Origin: Peptoniphilus ovalis
GTDB taxonomy: Bacteria > Bacillota > Clostridia > Tissierellales > Peptoniphilaceae
Assembly (NCBI RefSeq): GCF_018919265.1
Contig: NZ_JAHLQO010000001.1
Location: forward strand, 310,001 to 374,000
DNA length: 64,000 bases
Direction of reading: 5' to 3'
A model generated the notes under the pieces. That model searched no databases and had not been told where the DNA came from. It was given only the letters and a program-made list of their open reading frames with translations. The translations under genes were made by a program, and so were the position numbers. This document shows positions 31,598 through 40,576 of the stretch, in pieces. How positions within the stretch are numbered: position 1 is the stretch's first letter; each line of letters starts with the position of its first letter.

Positions 31598-32392
31598 TTA
31601 CAATTTTCTATTTTCACGAGATTTTTCTAGTGGGAATTTTTCCCTCTCTCTTTTTACTTTTTCCGCTTTTATTTCTACGACTTCAACACTTGGTTCAGTT
31701 CCCATATCTATTACAACTTCGCCACTTGGCTCAATTACAAGTGAGTGAGCATAGGCATTTCTTGAAAGATCATCATCTCTTGCAATTGTTGGAGAAATCA
31801 TATAGCATTGTGAATCAATTGCCCTTGCTTGATTTAGTAATTGGAAGTGTTTTTCTCCAGTTTTAACTAAGAAAGTTGATGGAGCAAAGATTACTTCGGC
31901 ACCAAATTCTCTAAATCTTTGGAACATTTCTGGAAATCTTAGGTCAAAACAAATTGCAAGTCCAAAAATTCCAAACTCAGTTTCAAAAACTCCAAGGGAT
32001 TTGCCACCGGATAATGTATCAGATTCTTTAAAGCCTTCAATATCAAATAAATTTACCTTGGAATATCTGTAGATTTCTTCGCCATCTCTGTTAAAAACAT
32101 AGGAGCGGTTATAAATTTTATCGCCAATCTTAACTGGAATTGATCCACCTACAAGATAAATTTTGTTTTTCTTTGCAACTTCACTCATCTTTTTGTAAGA
32201 GATGTCGTATTCCTTTTCTGCGAACTTTAAAAAATAGGAATTTTGATAAGGGCAGTTCCACATTTCTGGAAGACAGACTACATCTGCACCCATTTCACTT
32301 GCCTTATTTACATATTCTTCCATCTTTTCTAAATTATGATTTTTATCTCCCTTTGCAGGAAGCTGAACTATACCAACTTTAAAATCTTTCAT
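31598..32392 (-). CDS. Carbon-nitrogen hydrolase (nitrilase / omega-amidase-like)
   Basis: 264 residues. Catalytic triad visible: Glu in LPEMWNCPY near 43, Lys in YSKVNLFD near 109 and Cys in AICFDLRFPE near 148. The pattern is that of Nit2/omega-amidase-type enzymes, which hydrolyse alpha-keto-glutaramate or similar amides in the cytoplasm. Eight bases from uppP on the same strand. Confidence 0.9.
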   Translation of the reverse strand: MKDFKVGIVQLPAKGDKNHNLEKMEEYVNKASEMGADVVCLPEMWNCPYQNSYFLKFAEKEYDISYKKMSEVAKKNKIYLVGGSIPVKIGDKIYNRSYVFNRDGEEIYRYSKVNLFDIEGFKESDTLSGGKSLGVFETEFGIFGLAICFDLRFPEMFQRFREFGAEVIFAPSTFLVKTGEKHFQLLNQARAIDSQCYMISPTIARDDDLSRNAYAHSLVIEPSGEVVIDMGTEPSVEVVEIKAEKVKREREKFPLEKSRENRKL

Positions 32393-32400
32393 AACTCACC

Positions 32401-33276
32401 TCAAATAATATTTGCCATACTTAGTCCTAGTACAACTATACCCAGAACTATACGATAGCATCCAAATGGGATGAAATCATGCTTTCTAATGTAACCAAGA
32501 AATTTTTTAATTACTATTAATGCAACAATGTATGAAATAACTCCGCCAAGTAAGATTAAAAACCATTGCCATGCACTAAAGGATAGTCCGATTTTAAATA
32601 CCTTTAGAGCAGTTGCACCAAGCATTGTCGGAACTGCAAGGTAGAATGAAAACTTAGCAGCAGAAGTTCTTGAACAGCCAAGAATCATTGCACCGATTAT
32701 TGTTGCAGCAGAACGTGATGTGCCTGGAATCATTGCAAGACATTGAAAAAATCCAATAGTAAAAGCAGTCTTAAGAGTTATATCATCAAGAGTTTCGTAT
32801 TTAAAATCATCACCCTTATTTGTCTTTTCAATAAAAATAATGACAATACCAAAGAAAATAAGAGCAATGGAAACTGTGATGTGATTAAAAAGATGAGCAT
32901 CGATAAAATCATCTAATAAAAATCCAAAAACTGCAGCCGGAAGAAATCCAACGATTATCTTCGCAATAAGACGCATAGTTTCTAAATCTCTATTTAAAAA
33001 CTTTTCCTTTAAGCTCATGTTTTCAAAAGTTTCTTCTCCAACAACTGGAGCAAGCTTTCCCTTGGCTATGGGATTTATGTCGTAAAAATATAAGTACACA
33101 ACTGCCAAGATTGCACCAAGTTGAATAATAACACTAAAGGCGTTGGAAAAAGCCTTTGGATCAAGTTTAATAAAGGAATCGGCTATGATTAAGTGACCAG
33201 TAGAAGAAACTGGTAAGAATTCAGTTAAACCTTCGATAATTCCTAGAATTATTACTTTTATAATATCAATAAACAT
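32401..33276 (-). CDS. uppP: Undecaprenyl-diphosphatase UppP (BacA)
   Basis: 291 residues from the ATG 33274-33276 (GGAGG five bases upstream). The family motifs GLTEFLPVSSTGHL (about 15-28) and PGTSRSAATI (about 188-197) are intact, with eight or so membrane segments. It recycles undecaprenyl pyrophosphate for wall synthesis and confers bacitracin tolerance. Confidence 0.95.
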   Translation of the reverse strand: MFIDIIKVIILGIIEGLTEFLPVSSTGHLIIADSFIKLDPKAFSNAFSVIIQLGAILAVVYLYFYDINPIAKGKLAPVVGEETFENMSLKEKFLNRDLETMRLIAKIIVGFLPAAVFGFLLDDFIDAHLFNHITVSIALIFFGIVIIFIEKTNKGDDFKYETLDDITLKTAFTIGFFQCLAMIPGTSRSAATIIGAMILGCSRTSAAKFSFYLAVPTMLGATALKVFKIGLSFSAWQWFLILLGGVISYIVALIVIKKFLGYIRKHDFIPFGCYRIVLGIVVLGLSMANII

Positions 33277-33837
33277 AAGTACCTCCATATCTTAAACATT
33301 ATACCACGATGGGGATTAGATTTAAAACCTAAGGTTTTATCCTAAATTCAATGGGTGAGATTATCTATTTATTGGATTTAGGAATAGTTAGGGGTGTCCT
33401 ATTTTAAAATTTTTATATTAACTTTTATATAAGTTAATTATAAAATTAAATTTTATTCTTTTCTTGGGAAGGGGCGGCTAGGCCTTTCGAATTGGCCTCG
33501 CCCCTTCCCAAACCCATCCCCACGCACCTCAACGACCTGGCAGGGGCCCGACCCGTTAATACGCAAAAAGGTCTACGACTAAATTTTCAAAACTCACTCC
33601 GTTCAAACAAGTTGAAAATTTTTAACGTCTTCGACCTTTTTGCTCACAAATCGACAAGTTGGTTATTTATTGGCCAACTCTATTTAAATTAATAAACTTT
33701 AAGAGGAATAATGTTCTTAGTAGGTTTTTACTTTTTAGAATATTTATAGTTGAAAGATTTTTATAATAAAATACGGACTTTCCTAAAGGATTGTCCGTAT
33801 AATAAAAATTTTCTTTATTTAAAAAAAAAAACCCACC
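33277..33837. repeat. Intergenic region with a GC-rich structured repeat (about 33460-33690)
   Basis: 561 bases without a supported gene. Three nested inverted repeats: GGGAAGGGGCG / CGCCCCTTCCC (33466-33476, 33499-33509). GCAAAAAGGTC / GACCTTTTTGC (33563-33573, 33633-33643) with inner AAATTTTCAA / TTGAAAATTT (33581-33590, 33612-33621). AGTTGG / CCAACT near 33658-33678. Much richer in G+C than its surroundings. A 66-codon frame over it is likely an artefact of the structure. A further hairpin at 33772-33799 (ACGGAC / GTCCGT) may be a terminator. Confidence 0.65.
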
Positions 33838-35193
33838 TTATTCTGTTCTTTGAAGATTTAAAAACTTAGTAAATTCCTTCTTAAACATAAGCTCTACAGT
33901 TCCAGTCGGTCCATTTCTATGTTTTGCGATTATTACTTCTCCTATATTTGGCTTTTCTGATTCTTCTTTTGTGTAATAATCATCTCTGTATAAAAACAAT
34001 ACTATGTCAGCATCTTGCTCTATTGCCCCAGATTCTCTAAGGTCTGATAAGATTGGTCTGTGATCAGTTCTTAGTTCAGGCGCACGAGAAAGTTGTGACA
34101 GTGCAACTACTGGCACTTCAAGTTCTTTAGCAATAGCCTTTAAATTTCTAGAGATTGCAGAAATTTCTTGTTGTCTTGATTCTACTCTCGAGCTCATCTG
34201 CATAAGTTGTAAGTAGTCAATTACTATTAAATCAAGATTTTTCTCAGTTTTCATTCTTCTGCACTTTGCCTTTAGTTCAAGTGGAGAGATACCAGCTGTG
34301 TCATCAATTTCAATATTTAAATTTGAAATTATTGGCATTGCATTAATTATCTTTGTCCAGTCTTCTTCTGAAAGATTTCCAGAAATTACTTTTTGAAGAT
34401 CCACATGAGAGGTTGAAGAAATAATTCTTTGAAGCAGCTGATTCTTACTCATTTCTAGAGAAAACATGGCAACAGATGCTCCACCTTTCATGGCAGCATT
34501 TGTGGCAATATTTACCATAAGCGCAGTTTTACCCATGGATGGTCTTGCTGCTAGAAGTATTAAATCGGATTTTTGTAGTCCAGAAATTTTTCTGTCTAAA
34601 TCTGCAAATCCAGTTGTAACCCCAGTAAGGGCATTTGGATTTAGCGCCTTTTTCTCCATTTCAGAAAAGGATTCAAGTGCAACTGTTCTTATGTTTTCTA
34701 GTCCATTTCTTGTAGAGTCCTTAGCTATCTCAAAGATATTTGTCTCTGCAAGTTCCTTAACAGCCTCAGCAGTTGCTTCAGGTGAATATGCAGCTGAAAT
34801 TACTTCATCTGATGCCTTGATTAATTCTCTAAGTACTCCCTTTTCTTTTATAATTTCGCAGTAAGTTTTTATATTTGAAACTGCTGTTACATTAGAAGAA
34901 AGGTCTGCAAGATAAGTTATGCCGCCCACTTCTTCAAGTGATTCAGTTCTTTTTAATTCTTCTGCAATAGTTATTACATCAACGGGCTCATTTCTATTGT
35001 AAATTGTAAGTATTGCTTCGTAGATTTTTCTATGTGCATCTTGATAGAAATCTCTAGGTTTAATAATTTCTATAGAACTAGTTATAGCCTCCTTGGAAAG
35101 AAGCATGGAACCAATGGCTGATTCCTCTGCTTCCTTATTGTGAGGAGGCAATTTCATATTCTCTGGATTTAAATTGAATTCATTTTGAGCCAT
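33838..35193 (-). CDS. dnaB: Replicative DNA helicase DnaB
   Basis: 451 residues. N-terminal domain (PPHNKEAEESAIGSMLLS), linker and RecA-like core with Walker A ARPSMGKTA near 210, LIVIDYLQLM near 318 and the AKHRNGPTGT end motif. It drives the replication fork as a hexamer. Last gene of the conserved yybS-gdpP-rplI-dnaB cluster, one base after rplI. Confidence 0.97.
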   Translation of the reverse strand: MAQNEFNLNPENMKLPPHNKEAEESAIGSMLLSKEAITSSIEIIKPRDFYQDAHRKIYEAILTIYNRNEPVDVITIAEELKRTESLEEVGGITYLADLSSNVTAVSNIKTYCEIIKEKGVLRELIKASDEVISAAYSPEATAEAVKELAETNIFEIAKDSTRNGLENIRTVALESFSEMEKKALNPNALTGVTTGFADLDRKISGLQKSDLILLAARPSMGKTALMVNIATNAAMKGGASVAMFSLEMSKNQLLQRIISSTSHVDLQKVISGNLSEEDWTKIINAMPIISNLNIEIDDTAGISPLELKAKCRRMKTEKNLDLIVIDYLQLMQMSSRVESRQQEISAISRNLKAIAKELEVPVVALSQLSRAPELRTDHRPILSDLRESGAIEQDADIVLFLYRDDYYTKEESEKPNIGEVIIAKHRNGPTGTVELMFKKEFTKFLNLQRTE

Positions 35194-35194
35194 C

Positions 35195-35644
35195 TCAGGA
35201 CTCCGGTCTAATGTTAACCTTTAATGTTGCAACTACATCTGGATATAATTTGATGTCGATATTTTTTATTCCTGACTCTTTTATATTTTCAGAAAGGTCG
35301 ATTTTCTTTTTATCAACTTCAATTTTGTGTTCGCTCTTTAAGTTCTTTGCTATATCAGCTGATGTGATTGCTCCAAAAAGTCTTCCGCCTTCTCCAGCTT
35401 TTGCCTTAATTGTAAGAGTTATCTCTTCAATTTTCTTTTTAACTTCATTTGCCTTTGCTCGGTTTTCTTTTTCTAGCTTTTCTTCTTCAGCTTTGTTTTT
35501 CTTCCATTCTTCTAAATTTTCTGGAGTTGCTTCAACTGCAACTTTTCTTGGAATTAAGAAGTTTCTAGCATAGCCAGTTTTAGCTTCAACTATTTCTCCT
35601 TTTTTTCCTAAATTTTTATCGTCTTTTAAAAGTATTACTTTCAT
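35195..35644 (-). CDS. rplI: Ribosomal protein L9
   Basis: 149 residues, normal length. N-terminal [20 protein letters not shown] and [15 protein letters not shown] signature, long charged connecting helix (about 40-75) and C-terminal domain with [13 protein letters not shown]. Its ATG overlaps the gdpP stop by four bases. Confidence 0.98.
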   Translation of the reverse strand: MKVILLKDDKNLGKKGEIVEAKTGYARNFLIPRKVAVEATPENLEEWKKNKAEEEKLEKENRAKANEVKKKIEEITLTIKAKAGEGGRLFGAITSADIAKNLKSEHKIEVDKKKIDLSENIKESGIKNIDIKLYPDVVATLKVNIRPES

Positions 35645-37641
35645 TTTTCCTCCTCGATTTTATTTTCTTCTAAATAATCTTCAATTGCTCCAATTAAAGT
35701 CTTTTTAGCCGCCTCTAAATCAGTTGTATCAAGTTGAGCACCAGCCATGTTAAGGTGGCCACCTCCACCGATTTTTTCAAGTATTAGCTGAACAGAGACA
35801 ACTTCTCCTCTACTTCTTCCAGATATATGAGTTCTGCCTTCGTTAATTGTAAGAACAAAGGATGCATCAATTCCATTGATATCAAGAAGAGCATCAGCTG
35901 CTTGTGCTGCAACTAGTACTGAATTTTTTGCCTTTTTCTCAAATGTAGAAACTGCAATATTGTCGTGAATAATATCTGTGTTGTGAATAACTTCTGCCTT
36001 GTAAAGAAGTGTATCTAAATCATCTTGGAATAGAGATTTTACCTTTAGCATATTTGCTCCGGCTCTCTTTAGTATAGATGCAGCTTCAAAAGTTCTCACT
36101 CCAGTTTGGAAGGAGAAGTTTTTAGTATCTACTACTATACCACTCATAAGTGCATCTGCCTCAAAATGAGTTAGATTTAAATCATCTGACATATAAGTTA
36201 GCATCTCAGTGATTAGCTCACAAGTTGATGAAGCATAAGGTTCTACATAAGTTAGTACAGGATTTTCAACAAATTCCTTGCCACGTCTGTGGTGGTCAAT
36301 TACTACAATTTGACTTGTCTCTTTTAAAAGTTCGGGACATTCAGTAAAGGAAGGTTTGTGGTTGTCCACGATAATTAAAAGAGATGAGTGCTTGATATTA
36401 TTAATAGCAGTATCTTTTTTTACAACTCTTTTGTATAAATCTGGCTCTTCTTCTTGCATTCTCTCAATCAAATTATCAATTGATGGATTTGACTTTTCAA
36501 GAACTATATAACCTTCCTTGCCTCTATTTATTGTGGCTCGCAGACATCCTATGGCTGCACCAATGGCATCCATGTCAGGGTTTTTATGCCCCATAATATA
36601 TACATCTTCAGATCTGTCAATTAATTGTCTTAAAGCTTCTCCAATGACTCTAGCCTTAACTTTGTTTCTCTTTTCAACGGCCTTTGACTTACCGCCAAAG
36701 AATTCGTAGTTGTCATCAACTTTTACAACGGCTTGGTCTCCACCACGACCTAGAGCAAGGTCAAGAGAAGACTCTGCCTCAACATAGGAATCTTTAAAAT
36801 TAAGCCCATGAGATGAGACACCAATAGAAAGTGTGATAGGAATAGTATTTCCCTTGTTTAAATCTCTTAAATCATCTAAGATATCAAATCTCTTTTCCTT
36901 TATAGCAAGTAGAGCCTTGTAAGGCATGATTACAAGATATAATTCATCATCAGCCTTTCTTACAAGAGCGTCGTATTCCTCAAAGTATGATCTAATAGTT
37001 GAGTCAATCTCTGCAATTAAAAGAGGTCTAACTTCTTTTGGAGCAGAATCCATAGCTTCAGAGAAGTTGTCAACTTCAATCTTTGCAGTAATAGGTGATT
37101 CATCTAAATATTGTTTTTGTAGAGATGAATAAGCAGTGTTATCTACAAAGTATAGCAGCACATTTTTTTCGCTTTCAGTAGAATTTCCATCTACAACATT
37201 TGTGTAGACACTGAAATGTCTGCTGTTAATAGTGATTGGAATAGTGTTTTTGCCATCACTGTCGATAATTGTAGAAACCTCAACCTCATCAATTAAATTT
37301 TCTAAATCCTTCTCCATAACGCTATCTTCTGAGAAAAGATTGGCAAAAGGAGTGTTGTACCAAATTATCTTTGCCTTTTCATCTGTAACAACAAGTGGAA
37401 AGGGCATATCAAAGATGGCTTTTTTCGTAAGAGAATCAAATTTCTCATTTAAATTTTCAATATATTCTACTGTTTTCTTATTTTTATTTTTGATTTTGTC
37501 AAAAGTTATATAGAGAATATAGAGCATTACAAGAAGTGCAAGAACACCTACGATTGGCTCCATTACAATTAGGGCTATAACTATTAAAACTGCAAAAATA
37601 ATATAAGGCAAGAAATCAGTATACTTATAATTATCTTTCAT
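35641..37641 (-). CDS. gdpP: Cyclic-di-AMP phosphodiesterase GdpP
   Basis: 666 residues. Two membrane segments (about 12-48), a PAS-like domain (about 70-155), a degenerate GGDEF domain (about 170-300) and DHH/DHHA1 phosphodiesterase. DHH motifs: [20 protein letters not shown] and VIDHHRRG, then [11 protein letters not shown] in DHHA1. It hydrolyses c-di-AMP to pApA, controlling osmolyte and wall homeostasis. Nine bases after the yybS gene. Confidence 0.96.
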   Translation of the reverse strand: MKDNYKYTDFLPYIIFAVLIVIALIVMEPIVGVLALLVMLYILYITFDKIKNKNKKTVEYIENLNEKFDSLTKKAIFDMPFPLVVTDEKAKIIWYNTPFANLFSEDSVMEKDLENLIDEVEVSTIIDSDGKNTIPITINSRHFSVYTNVVDGNSTESEKNVLLYFVDNTAYSSLQKQYLDESPITAKIEVDNFSEAMDSAPKEVRPLLIAEIDSTIRSYFEEYDALVRKADDELYLVIMPYKALLAIKEKRFDILDDLRDLNKGNTIPITLSIGVSSHGLNFKDSYVEAESSLDLALGRGGDQAVVKVDDNYEFFGGKSKAVEKRNKVKARVIGEALRQLIDRSEDVYIMGHKNPDMDAIGAAIGCLRATINRGKEGYIVLEKSNPSIDNLIERMQEEEPDLYKRVVKKDTAINNIKHSSLLIIVDNHKPSFTECPELLKETSQIVVIDHHRRGKEFVENPVLTYVEPYASSTCELITEMLTYMSDDLNLTHFEADALMSGIVVDTKNFSFQTGVRTFEAASILKRAGANMLKVKSLFQDDLDTLLYKAEVIHNTDIIHDNIAVSTFEKKAKNSVLVAAQAADALLDINGIDASFVLTINEGRTHISGRSRGEVVSVQLILEKIGGGGHLNMAGAQLDTTDLEAAKKTLIGAIEDYLEENKIEEEK

Positions 37642-37649
37642 TTAAAACC

Positions 37650-38567
37650 TCAATTTATTTTTCTAAAATTAAACAATTCATCTAATCCACCTAGAACAAT
37701 GACTAAAAGTTGAAGTGAAGAAATTGCAAGACATAGACCGATAAATACAAATTGTAAAAACCTCTTAATACCATGTCTAGTCATTAAAAACTTCAAAAGT
37801 CCAATTCCATTGGAAAACAATAAAAAATAAATAATATTTAATAAATTTATATTAAAAACTTGTGCCCATTCACCTAAAGTATCGCCTAAAAAGTAAGTAA
37901 TAGCAAATGTAACAATTGATAATATAATAATTTCTCTAGGAATTTTTAAAAACTCAAGAGAAGATGGTTGCTTGATAAATTTACCACTTGCAAGAAGAGT
38001 TCTTCCCACAATTGTATAAGTGAAATAGCTCATTACCACAGATGTGATAATCATAACTGATGGCATAATTTGTAAAAATCTCTTGTAAAAGTATTCGGCA
38101 GTTTGTCTAAAAGCCATTATGTCAGTTTCACTCATACCTGCATCAGAAGCAATCTTTCCATAAAAGGAAGTAATACTATTAATAGTTTCTTGTGAGTTTA
38201 AAACATTGCTGTCAATACCAAAGGCAAGCATTAGCACAATTATAGATATAAAAAATATAACTGAAGTTGCCATAAAAGTTTGCGAAATTGATTTATTAGT
38301 TGTAATCATGTAGTGAAAAATTAAAATCAGTGGGCCAAAAATAGTAAAGACTATTATTGCATTAAGAGGACCAAAGACCATTCCTATTAAAGCTACAACT
38401 AAAATTAAAGTCGCCATAACTTGTATTATTCCCTTTTTCACAGCTTCAACGACAAACATTGAAGGGAAAAAGATATATATAAATGGAAAAATCATCCCTA
38501 CAAAAGAAATCAGCATTGATCTTGTAAAGAGTTTAAAAAGTTCCATAAAATTTGTTTCTTTATTCAA
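37650..38567 (-). CDS. yybS: YybS-family (DUF2232) membrane protein
   Basis: 305 residues from a TTG eight bases after GGAGGAG, with about eight hydrophobic segments. Position before gdpP-rplI-dnaB is the conserved position of YybS. Role unknown; no catalytic motif seen. Confidence 0.8.
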   Translation of the reverse strand: MNKETNFMELFKLFTRSMLISFVGMIFPFIYIFFPSMFVVEAVKKGIIQVMATLILVVALIGMVFGPLNAIIVFTIFGPLILIFHYMITTNKSISQTFMATSVIFFISIIVLMLAFGIDSNVLNSQETINSITSFYGKIASDAGMSETDIMAFRQTAEYFYKRFLQIMPSVMIITSVVMSYFTYTIVGRTLLASGKFIKQPSSLEFLKIPREIIILSIVTFAITYFLGDTLGEWAQVFNINLLNIIYFLLFSNGIGLLKFLMTRHGIKRFLQFVFIGLCLAISSLQLLVIVLGGLDELFNFRKIN

Positions 38568-38642
38568 TAAATCAACTCCTCCGTTTATTTTATCATAGAA
38601 TAAAGATTTGATAAAGATTTTAAACTATAAGTAGATTCTAAT

Positions 38643-38675
38643 AAAAAAAGCCCACAGATTAAAACTGCGGGTTTT
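38643..38675 (-). terminator. Terminator of the DegV gene
   Basis: On the minus strand ACCCGCAG...CTGTGGGC with a loop TTTTAAT, followed by a T run. Confidence 0.8.
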
Positions 38676-38677
38676 GA

Positions 38678-39511
38678 TTACTTTTTATAAAATGCAAGTC
38701 CAAGTGCACCTGGTCCTGCGTGAGTTCCTATAACTGAACCAATTTGCACATATTCAAGGTTTGCTCTATCTTTCCAAATATTTTCTGTAGCTTGAAGATA
38801 TTTTTCAATCTTCGATGAATCATTTCCAGTGTAACCAATAACTATTGGTTTATCAAAGTCGACTCCATTTTTTTCAATTTCAGTAACTAATAAATTATTT
38901 GCGTTTTTTATTCCACGAGCTTTACCAAGTGGCACAAGTTCTCCATCTTTTATTGTCACTGCAACTTTTACTGATAAAAGCTTTCCAAAAAATGCTGAAG
39001 TTTTTGAAATTCTTCCACCTTTTAATAGGTATTCCAAAGTGTCAAGAAGTGCAATTACAACTAAGTTTTTCCTTTCTCTTGTAATTATTTCTTCTATCTC
39101 ATCAAGTTTTTTTCCTTCATCAATTAATTTTTGAGCAATTTCTACAAGTGCACCCTCACCAATTGATGCAGTTTCTGAGTCAATTACTCTGATTTTATCT
39201 TCAAGTCCTTCTGCTGCAATTTTTGCAGAGTTGTAAGTTCCTGATAACTTTGAAGAAATTGTAATTACAATTGCTTCATCTCCTGCATTTATAATCTCTT
39301 TATATTTTTCTAAAAATGCATAGGGATTTGGTTGACTAGTAGTTGGAAATTCTCCAGCCTCTAGCTTTTCGTAAAATTCTTTTTTAGTAATGTCAACTGA
39401 ATCTAAAAAATCATCTTCACCAAAATTTATGTGAAGGGGAACTCTTATTATATTGTCTTCTATATTTTTAATTACATCTGCAGTTGAGCCTGCAATTATT
39501 TTAATAGCCAT
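38678..39511 (-). CDS. DegV-family fatty-acid-binding protein
   Basis: 277 residues. AGSTADV start, TTSQPNPYAF near 56, ISSKLSGTYNSA near 82, LEYLLKGGRISK near 158 and THAGPGALG near the end are the DegV hallmarks. These proteins bind a fatty acid and, as FakB, present it to the FakA kinase for phospholipid synthesis. No fakA in the window. Confidence 0.92.
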   Translation of the reverse strand: MAIKIIAGSTADVIKNIEDNIIRVPLHINFGEDDFLDSVDITKKEFYEKLEAGEFPTTSQPNPYAFLEKYKEIINAGDEAIVITISSKLSGTYNSAKIAAEGLEDKIRVIDSETASIGEGALVEIAQKLIDEGKKLDEIEEIITRERKNLVVIALLDTLEYLLKGGRISKTSAFFGKLLSVKVAVTIKDGELVPLGKARGIKNANNLLVTEIEKNGVDFDKPIVIGYTGNDSSKIEKYLQATENIWKDRANLEYVQIGSVIGTHAGPGALGLAFYKK

Positions 39512-39624
39512 AATACCTCGCTAAATTAATTAAATATTTTTATCTAATTATAATGTGATTATAAAAATATGTCAATTTATAGGATTTGCGAAATGTGTTA
39601 AAATTAAATTGATGAGGTGATATT

Positions 39625-40317
39625 ATCAACAGATATTCAAAAATTGAGAACAAGACAAAAAGAGAAATTGTGCTTTTAAAGGCAAAGCCATGTAAATGGG
39701 GCAAGTGCACTTTTTGTGATTATATAGATGATAACGAAATTAATGAAGAAAAGATAAATAGAATAAATAGAGATGTGCTTTCAAATGTGACTGGAGAATT
39801 TGGAATTCTTGAAGTTATAGATTCGGCATCCGTTTTTGATTTGCCATTAGAAACTCTTGAAATGATAAAAAATGTAGTTGAAGAGAAAAATATTAAGAGA
39901 TTATTTTTTGAGGCTCACTGGATTTATAGAAATAGACTTGATGAGATTAGAGATTATTTTAAAATTCCAATAACATTTAAAACTGGCATTGAAAGTTTTG
40001 ACAATGATTTTAGAGAAAAGGTATTAAGAAAAGGTGCAAACTTCACAGATTATAGAGAAGTGAAAAAATATTTTGATTCTCCATGTGTTATGGTTGGAAT
40101 TAAGGGTCAGACAAAAGAGATGATCGACAGAGATATGGAGATTATAAAAAATTTTTCTCACGCAACTGTAAATATTTTTGAAAATAATAGTACAGATATT
40201 AAAAGAGATGAGGAGTTAGTTAAGTGGTTTGTTGAGAAATATAGATATCTGGAAGATGATCCTAAGGTGGATATTTTGTTCGAGATTACTGATTTTGGGG
40301 TTGGGGAGTTAGATTAA
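39625..40317 (+). CDS. Radical SAM-type protein with unusual start codon
   Basis: The frame from GTG 39670 gives 215 residues, but homologous-looking sequence extends upstream (NRYSKIENKTKREIVLLKAKP) to a GAGGTG site at 39615-39620. There no ATG, GTG or TTG is in frame, only ATC at 39625 or ATT at 39622. The iron-sulphur cysteines are CKWGKCTFC (C23, C28, C31 from 39625), a CX4CX2C spacing. The barrel part is short: FFEAHWIYRNR, FKTGIESFDNDFREKVLRKG and VGIKGQT are typical radical SAM strands. Function unknown. Confidence 0.7.
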   Translation: MNRYSKIENKTKREIVLLKAKPCKWGKCTFCDYIDDNEINEEKINRINRDVLSNVTGEFGILEVIDSASVFDLPLETLEMIKNVVEEKNIKRLFFEAHWIYRNRLDEIRDYFKIPITFKTGIESFDNDFREKVLRKGANFTDYREVKKYFDSPCVMVGIKGQTKEMIDRDMEIIKNFSHATVNIFENNSTDIKRDEELVKWFVEKYRYLEDDPKVDILFEITDFGVGELD

Positions 40318-40367
40318 AATTAAAAAAATAAGTTTTTATTTTGTCCGCATTGTGTTGATAATATATA

Positions 40368-40460
40368 TTAGCTATTGAAGAAGCCAAAATAATTGCAAAG
40401 TATGATAGTGTCAAGGGTTTTGATAGCATAGAAGATTTTAGGAATTCTCTTGAAATATGA
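40368..40460 (+). pseudogene. Remnant of a RelB/DinJ-type antitoxin gene
   Basis: 31 codons read LAIEEAKIIAKYDSVKGFDS then IEDFRNSLEI and stop. This matches the C-terminal end of RelB/DinJ antitoxins (IEEA...KGY.SIE.L...LE). No start, N-terminal domain or toxin partner remains. It is a decayed toxin-antitoxin locus between convergent genes. Confidence 0.6.
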
Positions 40461-40529
40461 AATATAGAAAATGAGGACAGCCCTGAAGGGCAGCCCTCTT
40501 CAAAAAAAGTCCAGAGAAAAATTCCCATC

Positions 40530-40560
40530 AAAAAAGACGAGGGTTATTCCTCGCCTTTTC
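40530..40560 (-). terminator. Terminator of the AbgT gene
   Basis: GCGAGG-AATAA-CCCTCGTC-like stem with a T run on the minus strand. A second imperfect hairpin (AGCCCT / AGGGC) lies at 40474-40498. Confidence 0.65.
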
Positions 40561-40576
40561 TATTTTCCATGTCAAA

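Noticed and set aside
33492-33692. 66-codon plus-strand frame
   Set aside because: Lies wholly in the structured GC-rich repeat, no ribosome site, composition set by hairpins.
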